Origin: JAOPZW01 sp963851295
GTDB lineage: Bacteria > Actinomycetota > Thermoleophilia > Solirubrobacterales > Solirubrobacteraceae
Length of the DNA stretch: 64,000 nucleotides
Reading direction: 5' to 3'
NCBI GenBank assembly: GCA_963851295.1
Contig: CAWKOS010000007.1
Location: 248,001-312,000 of the forward strand
The position numbers and the translations under genes are program-made. This document shows, piece by piece, positions 37,051 to 46,225 of this stretch. The notes below the pieces were generated by a model, which was given only the letters and a program-made list of their open reading frames with translations, made no database searches and was not told the origin of the DNA. How positions within the stretch are numbered: position 1 is the first letter of the stretch; each line of letters begins with the position of its first letter.

Positions 37051-40002
37051 GACGACGACGCCTCGCAGCGGCAGATCGAGGGGTGCGCGCAGCCCCCGCC
37101 CCAGGCGCACGACGCCGGTTCGGGCACGAGCGCGCCCGAGCGGATGCCGCGCACCGCGGCCAGCGCGGCGGCGAGCACCTCCTGCAGGCGCGCGTCGAAC
37201 TCCTCCGGCGCCAGCCGGTCGGTCCCCACGCTGGCCAGCGCCGGATCGGCGCCCTCGAGCAGCAGCCCGCGCGGCCGGCCGTCGTCGTCGCGGCCCAGCG
37301 GCTGGTAGAGGCCGCCGACGCCCTCGACGGCGCCCGCGCCGGCGGCGTCGGGCGCGCCGAGCAGCTGCGGCAGCGCGAGCAGGTAGAGGCCGACCTGCAG
37401 GCGCGCGTCCTCCAGCCACCGGGCCTGCGGCGGCGCGCCTTTGCCCTTGTAGTCGTAGACGATCGCCTCGGTGCCGTCGGCGCTGACGTCGATGCGGTCG
37501 ATGCGCCCCTGCAGGCGAAGCTCTCCCCCGGCCAACTCGGCGGGCCCGAGCGGGTCGTCGGGGCCGCCGAAGCGCAGCTCGAACTCGTGCGGCGAGAAGG
37601 TCGAGCCGGCGTGGGCGGCGTGCTCGACGTAGCGCAGCAGGTCGGCCTCCAGGCGCCGCAGCGCCGCGCGCCGGCGCTCGGCGTTGGGCGAGATCCGCGC
37701 GTCGTCGGCGTGCTCGTCGAGCGCGGCGCGCAGGTGCGCCCGCGCCTCGTCCAGGCGCGCCGGCACGAGCGGACCCCCGCCGGAGAGGGCGCGCAGCGTG
37801 TCCTCGAGCACCCGGTGGGCCAGCTCGCCGCGGAGCATCGGCTCGGGGTCGGGCTCCAGGGCCGCGGGCCGCAGCAGACGCTCGACGAACCACTTCACCG
37901 GGCACGACGCGTAGGCCTCCAGACCCGAGGCCGACCAGGTGTCGCGCGCCGCGAGGCGGGCGAGCACGCGCGCGTCGCGCAGCCAGGCGAGCGCGGGCTC
38001 GGGGGCGCCGGCACCGGCGGCGGCGCGGTGGCGCGCCGCCTCGTTGTCGGTCGGCGCCAGCGCGGCCTCGAAGCCGGCGGCGCCCAGCGCGCGGCGCTCG
38101 ACGCGCGTCGCCGCCGCGGGCGCGAAGGCGTCGAGGACGTCGTCGACGAAGAGCGAGCGCACGCAGGCGTCGCCCTCGTCGTCGGCGGCGGGCCAGCTCA
38201 GCGCCAGCAGCTCGGTCGGGCGTCCGGCGACCGCGTAGAGCAGGTAGCGCTCGGCGTCGAGGCGGTCCTCGCGCAGCGCCAGGCGCAGCCCGGAGGCGGC
38301 GTTGAGGGCCCGGCGCTCGTCGTCGCCGAGGAAGGGCTCGGCCCTCGGGGGCCGCGGGAAGGCGTCCTCGCGCAGGCCGCAGACGAAGGCGGCGCGCACG
38401 CGCCGCGCGCGCAGCGCCCGCGGCGACGTGATGGCGACGACGCCGGGCCGCGGGTCGTCGTGGGCGCGGACCTCGAGGTCGTAGAGCAGGCGCGCGAGCT
38501 CCTCGGGCGCCGGCACGAGCGAGCGGTCGGCGGCGGCGAGGCGCTCGAGCTCGGCCAGGGCGGAGTGCAGGGCGCCCGCGACGCGCGCGTCGAGCGCCTC
38601 GGGGCCGGTGAGCACCGGCGCCTGCCCGCGGTGGGGAGCGGCGAAGAGCGCGCCGGCCTCGGCGGCGAGGCGGCGGCAGAGGGCCGCGGGGTCGCCGGCC
38701 ACGGCGGCGAGGCGATCGATCTCGCGCAGGACGAAGTCCGGGTGGTCGGCCTCCCACAGCGCGCGCGCCGCCGCCGCGCTCGCGGCGCCCTCGACGCGGG
38801 CGCGCTGCTCGAGGCGGTCGGCGAGGCCCGGGCGCGCGAGCTTGCCCGGCGTCCGCAGCCAGGTCAGCAGGTCGTCGGCGCGGCCGTCGGCGACGGCGCA
38901 GCGCAGCAGCGCCACGAGGCCGCGGCCGACCGCCGTATGGCCCGCGACGATCGTTCGCTCCAGCGCGTACGGGACCTGGAGCTCGCCGAAGACCTGCGCG
39001 AGCAGCGCGACATGGTCGGCGGGCTCGCGGAGGACGACCGCGACCTCCTCGGGGGCGAAGCCCTGCCGGTCGATCAGCCGCTTGACGTGGGCGGCGACCA
39101 GCTCGAGCTCGGCGCGCTCTCCGCCGCCCTCGAGCAGCAGCAGCGCGTCGCCGGGGTCGGGGCGCTCGTCGGCCGGCGGCTCGAAGAGGGTGCGTTCGAG
39201 GTGGTGCAGCGCCGGGCGCTCGTAGTGCTCGGCGCGGGCGGGCAGCGCGACGTGCTCGGGCCCGAGGGCCATCAGCTCCTGGAAGGTCTCGCCGCGGCCC
39301 GCGAAGGCGGCGCGCCCCGGCTCGTAGGCGAGCGAGACGGTGACCGGCGCGCCCGCGTGGACGGCCAGGGTCTCGATCGCGTCGCGCTGCAGCGGCTGCA
39401 GGTCGTCGAAGCCGTAGAGCAGGACCGGCGTGGCGCCCCACCGCGCGGGCTCCAGGCGCAGCGCGTCGAGCGCGCTCTGGTCGTGGAGGATCCGGTCGCC
39501 GCGCCCAAGGGCGCGCAGGCCGTCGCGGTAGGCGCCGTACAGGCGCGCGAGCTCCTCGGCATAGGCGGCGCGCGCGGGCTCGCGCTCGCCCCACGCGCGC
39601 ATGGCCGCCCACCAGCGCCCGGGCTCGATGCGCTGCGCTTCGAGGTCGTCGACCAGCCGCAGCAATGAGGGCACGAAGCCTGGGGTGGCGGCCGAGGCCG
39701 CCAGCGCCTGCAGCCGCGCCCGCGCGACCGCCGCCGCGGCGACGCGCTCGCGCGCCAGCGGCGACAGCGCGCGGCCCGTGAACGCCGGCGCGGCGCGCGA
39801 TCTCGCGCATGAGCCCGGAGAAGGCCGCCACGCGCACGCCGAAGACCACGCCCTTCGCCGCCAGCTCGCGGCGGTAGTGCTCGACGTCGGCGAACGTCGG
39901 CACCACGAGGATCGGGTCGTGGTCCAGGGCGGCGCGATAGGCGTCCAGGACGAAGCCGGCCTTCTCGGCGTTGGCGGGACCGGTGACGAGCGTGAGCGGC
40001 AC
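37047..40002 (-). pseudogene. AddB-like nuclease/helicase subunit with a frameshift near its start
   Basis: The N-terminus LTLVTGPANAEKAGFVLDAY is read from GTG 40002 with a degenerate Walker A. The frame changes near 39778-39783 (GTTCAC), after MREIARRAGV, and the long remainder (TGRALSPLARERV onward) ends at 37047. One surplus base explains it. The C-terminal nuclease has MLRGELAHRVLEDTL and IVYDYKGKG, with cysteines in CPVKWF and CAWGGGCAHPSICRC that suggest an Fe-S cluster. Rejoined, the protein is about 985 residues. Because its AddA-like partner is intact and coupled, a sequence error is as likely as true loss. Confidence 0.8.
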
Positions 40003-40034
40003 GGGGTCCCACAGGGTTGCTCATGGCCCGGCCG

Positions 40035-40298
40035 TCAGGCCGCGACGGCGAGCCCGCGGGCGAGCACGTCGACCACCTCGGGGGTGATCGCGAGACCCGC
40101 GGCCCGCGCCGCCTCGGGCGGCGCGGGGGGCGTGACGGCCCACGTCAGCGCCACCTCGACCCAGGCGCCGAGCGGGTCGGCGCGCACCGCGACCGACCGC
40201 AGCTCGCGGCCGAGGCCGGGCGGATCGGGGTCGCGGTGGTGGGCGAGGTAGTCGCCGGCGGTGATGCCGTCGAGCACGAGGGTGACGATCTGGAGCAT
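40035..40298 (-). CDS. Small protein of unknown function
   Basis: 87 residues starting at ATG 40298, which shares its A with the cupin stop (TGATG). The sequence begins MLQIVTLVLDGITAGDYLAH and contains hydrophobic strands and a Pro/Ala-rich centre. I recognise no family. Translational coupling to the cupin gene suggests a shared job in that operon. It ends 32 bases before the AddB-like start on the same strand. Confidence 0.6.
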   Translation of the reverse strand: MLQIVTLVLDGITAGDYLAHHRDPDPPGLGRELRSVAVRADPLGAWVEVALTWAVTPPAPPEAARAAGLAITPEVVDVLARGLAVAA

Positions 40299-40789
40299 CA
40301 GCCCGCGGGCGGCGGCACGAACTCCAGGCCGCACTCGCGGCCGACCGCGAGGATCGGCTCGAAGGCGGGCGGCGCGGTCATCGGCGTCGGGTCGGCCCCG
40401 GGCGCGAGCGGCGAGCCCATGAGCTCGAAGAAGCGCCGGTGCCCGGCGCCGGGCGACGTCGTGATGAGCACGCGGCCCCAGCCGTCGCCCGCGTTGCGCA
40501 GCGAGTGCAGGACGCCCGGCGCCATGACGAGGTAGTCGCCGGCGTCGAGGCGATGCGGCTCGCCGTCGATCTCGACTTCGAAGCTGCCCTCGAGGACGTA
40601 GAAGGACTCCTGGTTGTCCTCGGTGTGCGGGGGGACGATGACGCCGGGGCGCGTGCGCGCCTCGAAGGCGAGGACGTCGCTGTCGTGGGCCGGCTCGTGG
40701 AGGTAGGTGAGCGCCCACCCCCACAGGTCGACCGCCGGGGAGTCGCCGGCCCTGCCCTGCCTGACCTTCGCCTGCGTGGTGCTGTGCAT
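40298..40789 (-). CDS. Cupin-domain protein
   Basis: 163 residues from ATG 40789, with GAAGGG upstream. A single conserved cupin barrel is present: PHTEDNQESFYVLEGSFEVE (the H-T-E and E of cupin motif 1), then DAGDYLVMAPGVLHSLRNAG (motif 2 with His). These residues bind a metal in dioxygenase- or isomerase-type cupins. The substrate is unknown. It is divergent from a MarR-type gene across a repeat-rich operator and is probably repressed by it. Confidence 0.85.
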   Translation of the reverse strand: MHSTTQAKVRQGRAGDSPAVDLWGWALTYLHEPAHDSDVLAFEARTRPGVIVPPHTEDNQESFYVLEGSFEVEIDGEPHRLDAGDYLVMAPGVLHSLRNAGDGWGRVLITTSPGAGHRRFFELMGSPLAPGADPTPMTAPPAFEPILAVGRECGLEFVPPPAG

Positions 40790-40833
40790 GGGATCTGCTG
40801 CCCTTCGTGAGAGAGGAGAGGAGTGATGAGAGG

Positions 40834-40873
40834 TAGTACGGTTGCCGTACGGTGATAGTACGGGTATAGTACG
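40834..40873 (+). promoter_or_regulatory. Promoter and repeat operator of the MarR/cupin divergon
   Basis: A near-consensus promoter for the MarR-type gene is visible: TTGCCG (40842-40847), 17 bases, TATAGT (40865-40870), then the ATG only 7 bases on, implying a leaderless message. Overlaid on it are three TAGTACG copies (40834-40840, 40856-40862, 40867-40873) and the perfect palindrome GTACGG-TTG-CCGTAC (40836-40850). These are the expected binding sites for MarR autorepression and control of the divergent cupin gene. Confidence 0.75.
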
Positions 40874-40877
40874 TTCC

Positions 40878-41357
40878 ATGTCAAGCGACGACCGGGTCGA
40901 CCCGCCCGCGATCGGCGGACTCCTGCGCCTGGCCTGGCAGGCGCACCGCGACCGCATGTTCGAGTACCTCGCCGGCGCGGGCTACCCCGAGGTGACCCGC
41001 GCCCAGTTCGCGCTCTTCCGCTGGCCGGGCGTCGACGGCATGCGCCCCGGCGAGGTCGCCGACCTCGCGGGCCTGAGCAAGCAGGCCGTCAACGACACGC
41101 TCGGCGAGCTCGAGCGCGCGGGCTACATCGAGCGCCACGCCGCCCCCGGGGACGGCCGCGCGCGCATCGTCCGCCTCACCGAGCGCGGCCGCGAGCTGCA
41201 GCGCGCCGCCCACGAGACCTCGCGGACGCTGGAGCGCTCGTGGTCGGAGAGCCTCGGCGAGGACCGCTTCGCCGTCCTGCGCCAGACGCTGCAGGACATG
41301 ATCGACGCGGGCGGGACGATCGCGCCGCCCGCGCCGCCGGTCACAGCGCGCCGCTGA
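40878..41357 (+). CDS. MarR family transcriptional regulator
   Basis: 159 residues from ATG 40878. The winged helix-turn-helix is plain: MRPGEVADLAGLSKQAVNDT, then LGELERAGYIERHAAPGDGR, with the basic wing ARIVRLTERGREL. Flanking helices form the dimer interface. Such proteins usually repress a divergent gene until a phenolic or other small ligand binds. The start is fixed by the strong promoter 7 bases upstream. Its end overlaps the converging hypothetical gene by 17 bases. Confidence 0.92.
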   Translation: MSSDDRVDPPAIGGLLRLAWQAHRDRMFEYLAGAGYPEVTRAQFALFRWPGVDGMRPGEVADLAGLSKQAVNDTLGELERAGYIERHAAPGDGRARIVRLTERGRELQRAAHETSRTLERSWSESLGEDRFAVLRQTLQDMIDAGGTIAPPAPPVTARR

Positions 41358-41970
41358 GCCGGCCCGCGGCGACGAGCAGCGCGAGCACGAGCACGGCGAG
41401 CGCCGCGCGCAGCGCGTCCTCACGGCGCCGGCGCGCCCTGGCGCGGCGCAGCTCGGCCACCACGTCGGCGCCCAGCAGTCCCTCGACGACCGGCGCCTGC
41501 AGGCCGAGCGCGCGGTCGCGACAGACCGCCAGCAGCTCCTCGGGCCGGCGCAGGTCGAGGATCTCCGCCCCGTAGGCCGCGGCCAGGCGCTCGATCACGT
41601 AGGGGTTGCGCCCGGGAAGGCGGACGAAGGCGTAGGGCCGTGCGCGCTCGGCGCGCAGGCCGTCTTCGTGGACCTCGACGGCGCCGTCGACCTCGACGAT
41701 CCCGGGCAGCTCGAAGCGGTAGGAGAGCACGCGCCGCGCGGAGGCCGGCCGCGGATGCCACGCGTGGATGCCGCACACGCAGCCGGCTCGCGGCGCCGCG
41801 TGGCCGTGCTCGCATGTCGCCTGCACCCAGCGGTCGTCGAGGAGCCAGGGCGTCCCGCGCAGGGGCGCCGACAGCCGCTCGCCGCCGTCGTCGCGCACGA
41901 CCCGCCAGGTCCGCAGGCCGTAGAGCGGGCCGGCGAGCAGCGGGGCGTCGGGCGCGACCGCGGGCGGCAT
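41341..41970 (-). CDS. Cysteine-motif protein with C-terminal membrane anchor
   Basis: 209 residues from ATG 41970 (GTG 41997 is a longer option). The N-terminal half has a compact motif, TCEHGHAAPRAGCVCGIHAW, that resembles a small zinc-binding or redox cluster. A beta-rich segment with YRFELPGIVEVDGAVEVHED follows. The last about 20 residues (ALRAALAVLVLALLVAAGRL) form a single hydrophobic helix, suggesting a tail anchor with the bulk in the cytoplasm. I know similar unnamed actinobacterial proteins but no function. Confidence 0.62.
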   Translation of the reverse strand: MPPAVAPDAPLLAGPLYGLRTWRVVRDDGGERLSAPLRGTPWLLDDRWVQATCEHGHAAPRAGCVCGIHAWHPRPASARRVLSYRFELPGIVEVDGAVEVHEDGLRAERARPYAFVRLPGRNPYVIERLAAAYGAEILDLRRPEELLAVCRDRALGLQAPVVEGLLGADVVAELRRARARRRREDALRAALAVLVLALLVAAGRLSGAL

Positions 41971-41996
41971 CGTGGTGGCAACGGTACCCAGGCACA

Positions 41997-42632
41997 ATGG
42001 CGGCGATGCCCGCGCAGATGCTCGACGTCGCCCCCGGCCTGTGGGTCTGGCGCCTGCGCAACCCCAGCTGGACCCCGGACGCCGACTGGGAGCCGCTCGT
42101 CACCTCGACCTGTGTGGCCTCCCGCGGCGAGGTCGCGCTCCTGGACCCGCTGGCGCCGCCCGAGGAGGACGAGGAGCTGTGGGCGCGGCTCGACGCGCAG
42201 GGGCCGACGATGGTCGTCGTCCTCAAGCCCGACCACGTCCGCGACGTCGACCTCTTCGTGCGCCGCTACGACGCCCGCGCCTTCGGCCCGTGGCTGTTCT
42301 GGCGCGGCGACGTGCCCGAGACCGAGCTCGAGGCGATCGAGCCCGGCAGCGAGCTGCCCGGCGGCCTGGTCGCGCTCTACGACGGCCGCGGGCGCGCCGA
42401 GACGCCGCTGTGGCTGCCCGAGCAGCGCGCGCTCGTCTTCGCCGACGCCCTCACCGCGCCCGGCGGCGAGCTGCGGATCTGGGACTCCACGGCGCACGAG
42501 CAGCGCGCCCTGCCGGCGCTGCGGGCGCTGCTCGAGCTCCCCTTCGAGCACGTCATCGTCGCCCACGGCGAGCCCGTGCACGACCGCGCCGCCTACGAGC
42601 GGGCGCTCGAGATCGAGCCCTACCGCGGCTAG
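41997..42632 (+). CDS. Metallo-beta-lactamase-fold-like protein
   Basis: 211 residues from ATG 41997; ATG 42006 is equally possible. The strand order and loops (VTSTCVASRGEVALLDPLAP, VVVLKPDHVRDVDLFVRRY, LVFADALTAPGGELRIWD, HVIVAHGEPV) follow the MBL fold. The canonical HxHxDH metal motif is reduced to KPDHVRD, so metal binding may be incomplete and hydrolase activity doubtful. Cytoplasmic, no signal peptide. It is divergent from the cysteine-motif gene and converges on the aldo-keto reductase, sharing a CTAG stop. Confidence 0.72.
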   Translation: MAAMPAQMLDVAPGLWVWRLRNPSWTPDADWEPLVTSTCVASRGEVALLDPLAPPEEDEELWARLDAQGPTMVVVLKPDHVRDVDLFVRRYDARAFGPWLFWRGDVPETELEAIEPGSELPGGLVALYDGRGRAETPLWLPEQRALVFADALTAPGGELRIWDSTAHEQRALPALRALLELPFEHVIVAHGEPVHDRAAYERALEIEPYRG

Positions 42633-43636
42633 CCGCGCTCGCTGTCGAGCACGGCCATCTGCGCCTCGGGATACCGGGTCCCCGCGGCGGCCCCGCGCGG
42701 GATCGCGCGCTCGAGCTCGCCGAGGGCGTCCGCGTCCAGGCGCGCCTCCAGCGCGCCGAGCGCCTCGCTCAGGCGCTCGCGCGTGCGCGCGCCGACGAGC
42801 GGGACGATGTCCTCGCCGCGCCCAAGCACCCAGGCGATGGCGGCCTGGGCGACGGTCGCGCCCGAGGCGTCGGCGGCCGCGCGCAGGGCGTCGACGATGG
42901 CGAGGTTGTGGTCGCGGTTGTCCTTGGAGAAGCGCGGCGCGCGCGAGCGGAAGTCGCCGGGCGCCAGCTCGCGGTCGGCCGAGAAGTGCCCGCTGATGAG
43001 CCCGCGGCTGAGCACCCCGTAGGCGGTGACGGCGATCCCGAGCTCGCGGCAGGTGGGCAGGATCTCGTCCTCGATCTCGCGCGAGATCAGCGAGTACTCG
43101 ATCTGTAGGTCGCAGATCGGGTGCGCGGCGGCGGCGCGGCGGATCGTCTCGGCGCCTACCTCGGAGAGGCCGACGTGGCGCACGTAGCCCGCCTGCACCA
43201 GCTCGCCGATCGCCCCGACCGTCTCCTCGATCGGCACGCCGGCGTCCAGGCGCGCCGGGCGATAGACGTCGATGTGCTCGACGCCCAGGCGCGTGAGGCT
43301 GTGGGCGAGCGCGGTCTTGACCGCGGGCGGGCTCGCGTCGTAGCCCAGCCACGCGCCGTCGGGCCCGCGCTGGGCGCCGAACTTCACGCTCAGCAGGTAG
43401 TCCTCGCGCGGGCGGTCGCGCAGCGCCTCGGCGATGAGCAGCTCGTTGTGGCCCATCCCGTAGAAGTCGCCGGTGTCGAGGAGGTCGATCCCGCCGTCCA
43501 GCGCGGCGTGGATGGTGGCGATGCTCTCGGCGCGGTCCGCGGGCCCGTACATGCCCGACATGCTCATGCAGCCGAGGCCCAGCGCCGAGACCTCCGGGCC
43601 GCTGCTCCCGAGCCTGCGCCTCTGGATCGTGGCCAT
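42629..43636 (-). CDS. Aldo/keto reductase
   Basis: 335 residues from ATG 43636. It opens with RRRLGSSGPEVSALGLGCMS; the catalytic tetrad is represented by Asp in LLDTGDFYGMGHNELL (with Tyr) and Lys in LLSVKFGA. The equivalent of the usual His is less clear (EHIDVYRPARLD). The late cofactor-binding part has PLVGARTRERLSEAL. It reduces carbonyls with NADPH; the substrate is unknown. The stop codon overlaps the converging MBL-like gene as CTAG. Confidence 0.9.
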   Translation of the reverse strand: MATIQRRRLGSSGPEVSALGLGCMSMSGMYGPADRAESIATIHAALDGGIDLLDTGDFYGMGHNELLIAEALRDRPREDYLLSVKFGAQRGPDGAWLGYDASPPAVKTALAHSLTRLGVEHIDVYRPARLDAGVPIEETVGAIGELVQAGYVRHVGLSEVGAETIRRAAAAHPICDLQIEYSLISREIEDEILPTCRELGIAVTAYGVLSRGLISGHFSADRELAPGDFRSRAPRFSKDNRDHNLAIVDALRAAADASGATVAQAAIAWVLGRGEDIVPLVGARTRERLSEALGALEARLDADALGELERAIPRGAAAGTRYPEAQMAVLDSERG

Positions 43637-43689
43637 GGCGCGAGGGTAGCGGGCGCGCCTCGGCGCGCCCGCGGCCCCCGCGCTCCGTG

Positions 43690-45096
43690 TCAGGCCATCG
43701 CCTTCGAGGGCGCGATGTTCTGGTTGACGGAGAAGAGGTTCTCCGGGTCGTACTGGTCCTTGATCGCCGTCAGGCGCGCGAACTTGTCGGCGCTGAAGCC
43801 GGCCCGCACGTGCTGGGCGCCCTCGTCCTGCTCGAAGTTCAGGTAGACGCCGCTCGTGTAGGGCTCGAGCGCCGCCGAGGACTCGCGCACCCACTGGATG
43901 GTCGCGTCGGTGTCGGCCGGGTCGCTCCAGCAGGCGATCGGGTGCCACATGTACGGCGCGTCGCGGTGGCTGGCCGCGGTGGCGTCATCCGGCACGCGGC
44001 TGATGGCGCCGCCGTGGCGGAAGATGATCGACTGGCTCATCGGGCTCGTGACCCTCCGGCCGTTCTCGACGTAGGCGTCGATGGCGTCGTCCGGAAGGCC
44101 GGTGAGGTGCTCGCCGCGGTGGTAGTTCAGCCAGCCCTTCGGCGAGAACGGGTCGACGATGGCCTGGAAGGCCGTGTACGGGATCCGGTCCATGAGGTCG
44201 ACCACGGGCGGGCCGATGTCCTCCTTGAGCGGGCGCAGGACCTCGGCGCCCTCGTCGGCGTCGCCCGCGTACATGGCGAGGATGCCGAGCACCGGCGTGC
44301 CCTGGACCTCGGGCGGGACGAAGTCCTCGGGCGGCGCGAGCAGGACGGCGAGCGCCGTGCAGACCGCCTCGGGGGCGTCCTCGACCCAGTCGCGCCAGGC
44401 GCGCGCGATCTCTCCGGCCCGCTCGATCGGATGCACGACGAGGCCGCCCATGACGGTCGGGCCCAGGTCGTGCAGACGGAACTCGTAGGAGGTGACGACG
44501 CCGAAGTTGCCGCCACCGCCGCGCAGCGCCCAGAGCAGGTCGGCGTTCTCGTCCTCGCTCGCCGTGACGACGCGGCCGTCGGCGGTGACGACCTGCGCGG
44601 AGAGCAGGTTGTCGCAGGCCAGGCCGTGCTTGGTCGAGATCCACGCGTAGCCGCCGCCGAGCGTGAAGCCGCCGACGCCGGTCGTGGTCATGCGCCCGCC
44701 GGCGGTCGCCAGCCCGAAGAGCTGGGTCTCGCGGTCGACCTCGCCCCACAGCGCGCCGCCGTTGACGCGGGCGATCTTGGCCTCGGGGTCGACGTGGACG
44801 CCCTTCATGCCCGAGAGGTCGACGAGGACCCCGTCGTCGACGACGCCCTTGCCGGCGACGCTGTGGCCGCCGCAGCGCACCGCGAGCGGCAGCTTGCGCT
44901 CGCGCGCGAGCTTGACGGCGTCGACGACGTCGGCGACGCCCGAGCAGCGCGCGATGAGCGCCGGGCGCTTGTCGATCATGCCGTTGTAGACGGCGCGCGC
45001 CTCGTCGTAGTCGGCGTCGCCCGGGAGGATCTGGCGGCCCTGGAAGGCGCCGTCCAGCTCGAGGGCCGCGGTGGTCGCGGCCGCTGAATCCTGCAT
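43690..45096 (-). CDS. FAD-linked oxidase (berberine bridge enzyme-like)
   Basis: 468 residues from ATG 45096 behind AAGGGGG. The PCMH FAD domain carries LAVRCGGHSVAGKG, where His78 is the usual covalent flavin ligand. GVGGFTLGGGYAWISTKHGL follows. The position of the second covalent Cys in bicovalent relatives is Met here (GGRMTTTG), so the flavin is probably singly linked. The C-terminal BBE motif reads YLNFEQDEGAQHVRAGFSAD and YDPENLFSVNQNI. No signal peptide is seen. Relatives oxidise sugars, alkaloids or polyketides. Confidence 0.92.
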   Translation of the reverse strand: MQDSAAATTAALELDGAFQGRQILPGDADYDEARAVYNGMIDKRPALIARCSGVADVVDAVKLARERKLPLAVRCGGHSVAGKGVVDDGVLVDLSGMKGVHVDPEAKIARVNGGALWGEVDRETQLFGLATAGGRMTTTGVGGFTLGGGYAWISTKHGLACDNLLSAQVVTADGRVVTASEDENADLLWALRGGGGNFGVVTSYEFRLHDLGPTVMGGLVVHPIERAGEIARAWRDWVEDAPEAVCTALAVLLAPPEDFVPPEVQGTPVLGILAMYAGDADEGAEVLRPLKEDIGPPVVDLMDRIPYTAFQAIVDPFSPKGWLNYHRGEHLTGLPDDAIDAYVENGRRVTSPMSQSIIFRHGGAISRVPDDATAASHRDAPYMWHPIACWSDPADTDATIQWVRESSAALEPYTSGVYLNFEQDEGAQHVRAGFSADKFARLTAIKDQYDPENLFSVNQNIAPSKAMA

Positions 45097-45207
45097 ATGT
45101 AATGCCCCCTTCGTGTAAGGACGCCGACGGTCCCAGGACCGCAACGGCGGGTCAAGGGGGTTGGCCGCACCCTGGTGTCAACTGCCTGGTACCCCGATGT
45201 TTTGCGG

Positions 45208-45747
45208 TCAGGCGAAGGGGCGGACCGGGTCGCTGCCGTCCCAGGCCAGCGAGGCCGCATAGAAGCGCGTGAAGGCGGCGTCGGTCGCGGGGTCCATCTC
45301 GATGACCTCGACATAGCCGGGAAGCTCGGCAGTGGTGTCGACGTAGCCCACGCGCCCGCCGGTGGGCACGAAGGTCTCGAAGGCCAGCTCGTGCCCCTGC
45401 TCGCGGTGGCGCTCGAGGTCGCCGTCGTAGTCCAGGCTGCCGACGCCGAAGTGGTGGAAGCCGTAGCCGCGGGCCTCGATCGCCTCCTGGTAGACCGACG
45501 GCCGGTCGTCGTGCGGCGCGATCAGCTCGACGAGCATGTGCCCGGCGAAGCCCATGGCCAGCGCGACGTCGACGTCGCCCGGGCTCCCCCGGTAGGTGCC
45601 CCGCTCGCCGGTGAAGTGCTCGATGAGGAACCACGGCCCGACCTTCAGCTCTTCGACCCAGTGGCGCATGCTCGCCTCCATGTCCTCGACGAGGTAGGCC
45701 ATCTGGAAGACGCCGGTCTGCGGCTGCCCGAATCCCAACAGCGACAT
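45208..45747 (-). CDS. VOC (glyoxalase/bleomycin-resistance) family protein
   Basis: 179 residues. It begins with a VOC repeat (GVFQMAYLVEDMEASMRHWV), has a central HMLVELIAPHDD strand with a metal-ligand Glu, and a second repeat with GFHHFGVGSLDYDGDLERHR, giving His and Glu candidates. Similar to Glyoxalase_4-type proteins of unknown substrate. It is divergent from a second, unrelated VOC gene with only 29 bases between starts, and lies 111 bases downstream of the FAD oxidase start on the same strand. Confidence 0.85.
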   Translation of the reverse strand: MSLLGFGQPQTGVFQMAYLVEDMEASMRHWVEELKVGPWFLIEHFTGERGTYRGSPGDVDVALAMGFAGHMLVELIAPHDDRPSVYQEAIEARGYGFHHFGVGSLDYDGDLERHREQGHELAFETFVPTGGRVGYVDTTAELPGYVEVIEMDPATDAAFTRFYAASLAWDGSDPVRPFA

Positions 45748-45776
45748 GGCGGCGGCACCTTATGCTGGTGGGCGCC

Positions 45777-46208
45777 GTGAAGTCCAACCGCTCGATCCCG
45801 CAGGCCACGGTCGTCCCGGTCCTCATCTATCCCGACGTGCGCGAGGCGGTGGCGTGGCTCACGGCCGCCTTCGGCTTCGGCGAGCGCGTGAAGATCGGCG
45901 AGGACCACCGCTCGCAGATGTCGGTCGGCGACGGCGCCGTGATCATCGGCGACGTCCGCGGCGCGCGCCGCCCGCCGCGCCCCGGCGAGGTGACCGCGTC
46001 CGTCCTGGTCCGCGTCGACGACGCCCGCGCCCACTGCGAGCGCGCCCGCGAGCACGGCGCCCGGATCGTCATGGAGCCGACGGACTTCGAGTACGGCGAG
46101 CGCCAGTACCACGCCGAGGACCACGCCGGCCACCACTGGACGTTCTCGCAGACGCTCGCCGACGTCGCGCCGGAGGAATGGGGCGGCGAGTCGGTCTCCG
46201 GCGGCTAG
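45777..46208 (+). CDS. VOC family protein, PhnB-like
   Basis: 143 residues from GTG 45777; an in-frame ATG at 45762 would add five residues but overlaps a TATGCT -10-like hexamer (45761-45766), so GTG is preferred. A single VOC domain: VVPVLIYPDVREAVAWLTAA, VTASVLVRVDDARAHCERAR, and DHAGHHWTFSQTLADV at the end. This last phrase is common in PhnB/YdfO-like proteins. It might bind or convert a small metabolite; no reaction is assigned. Confidence 0.85.
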   Translation: MKSNRSIPQATVVPVLIYPDVREAVAWLTAAFGFGERVKIGEDHRSQMSVGDGAVIIGDVRGARRPPRPGEVTASVLVRVDDARAHCERAREHGARIVMEPTDFEYGERQYHAEDHAGHHWTFSQTLADVAPEEWGGESVSGG

Positions 46209-46225
46209 GTGTAGTTCCTGAGCAC

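Noticed and set aside
43690..45096. Bicovalent flavin attachment in the FAD oxidase through Cys161 (GLACDN)
   Set aside because: The second covalent Cys of bicovalent relatives lies in the earlier GxCxTVG-like segment, which here reads GGRMTTTG. Cys161 aligns with a non-bonded position.
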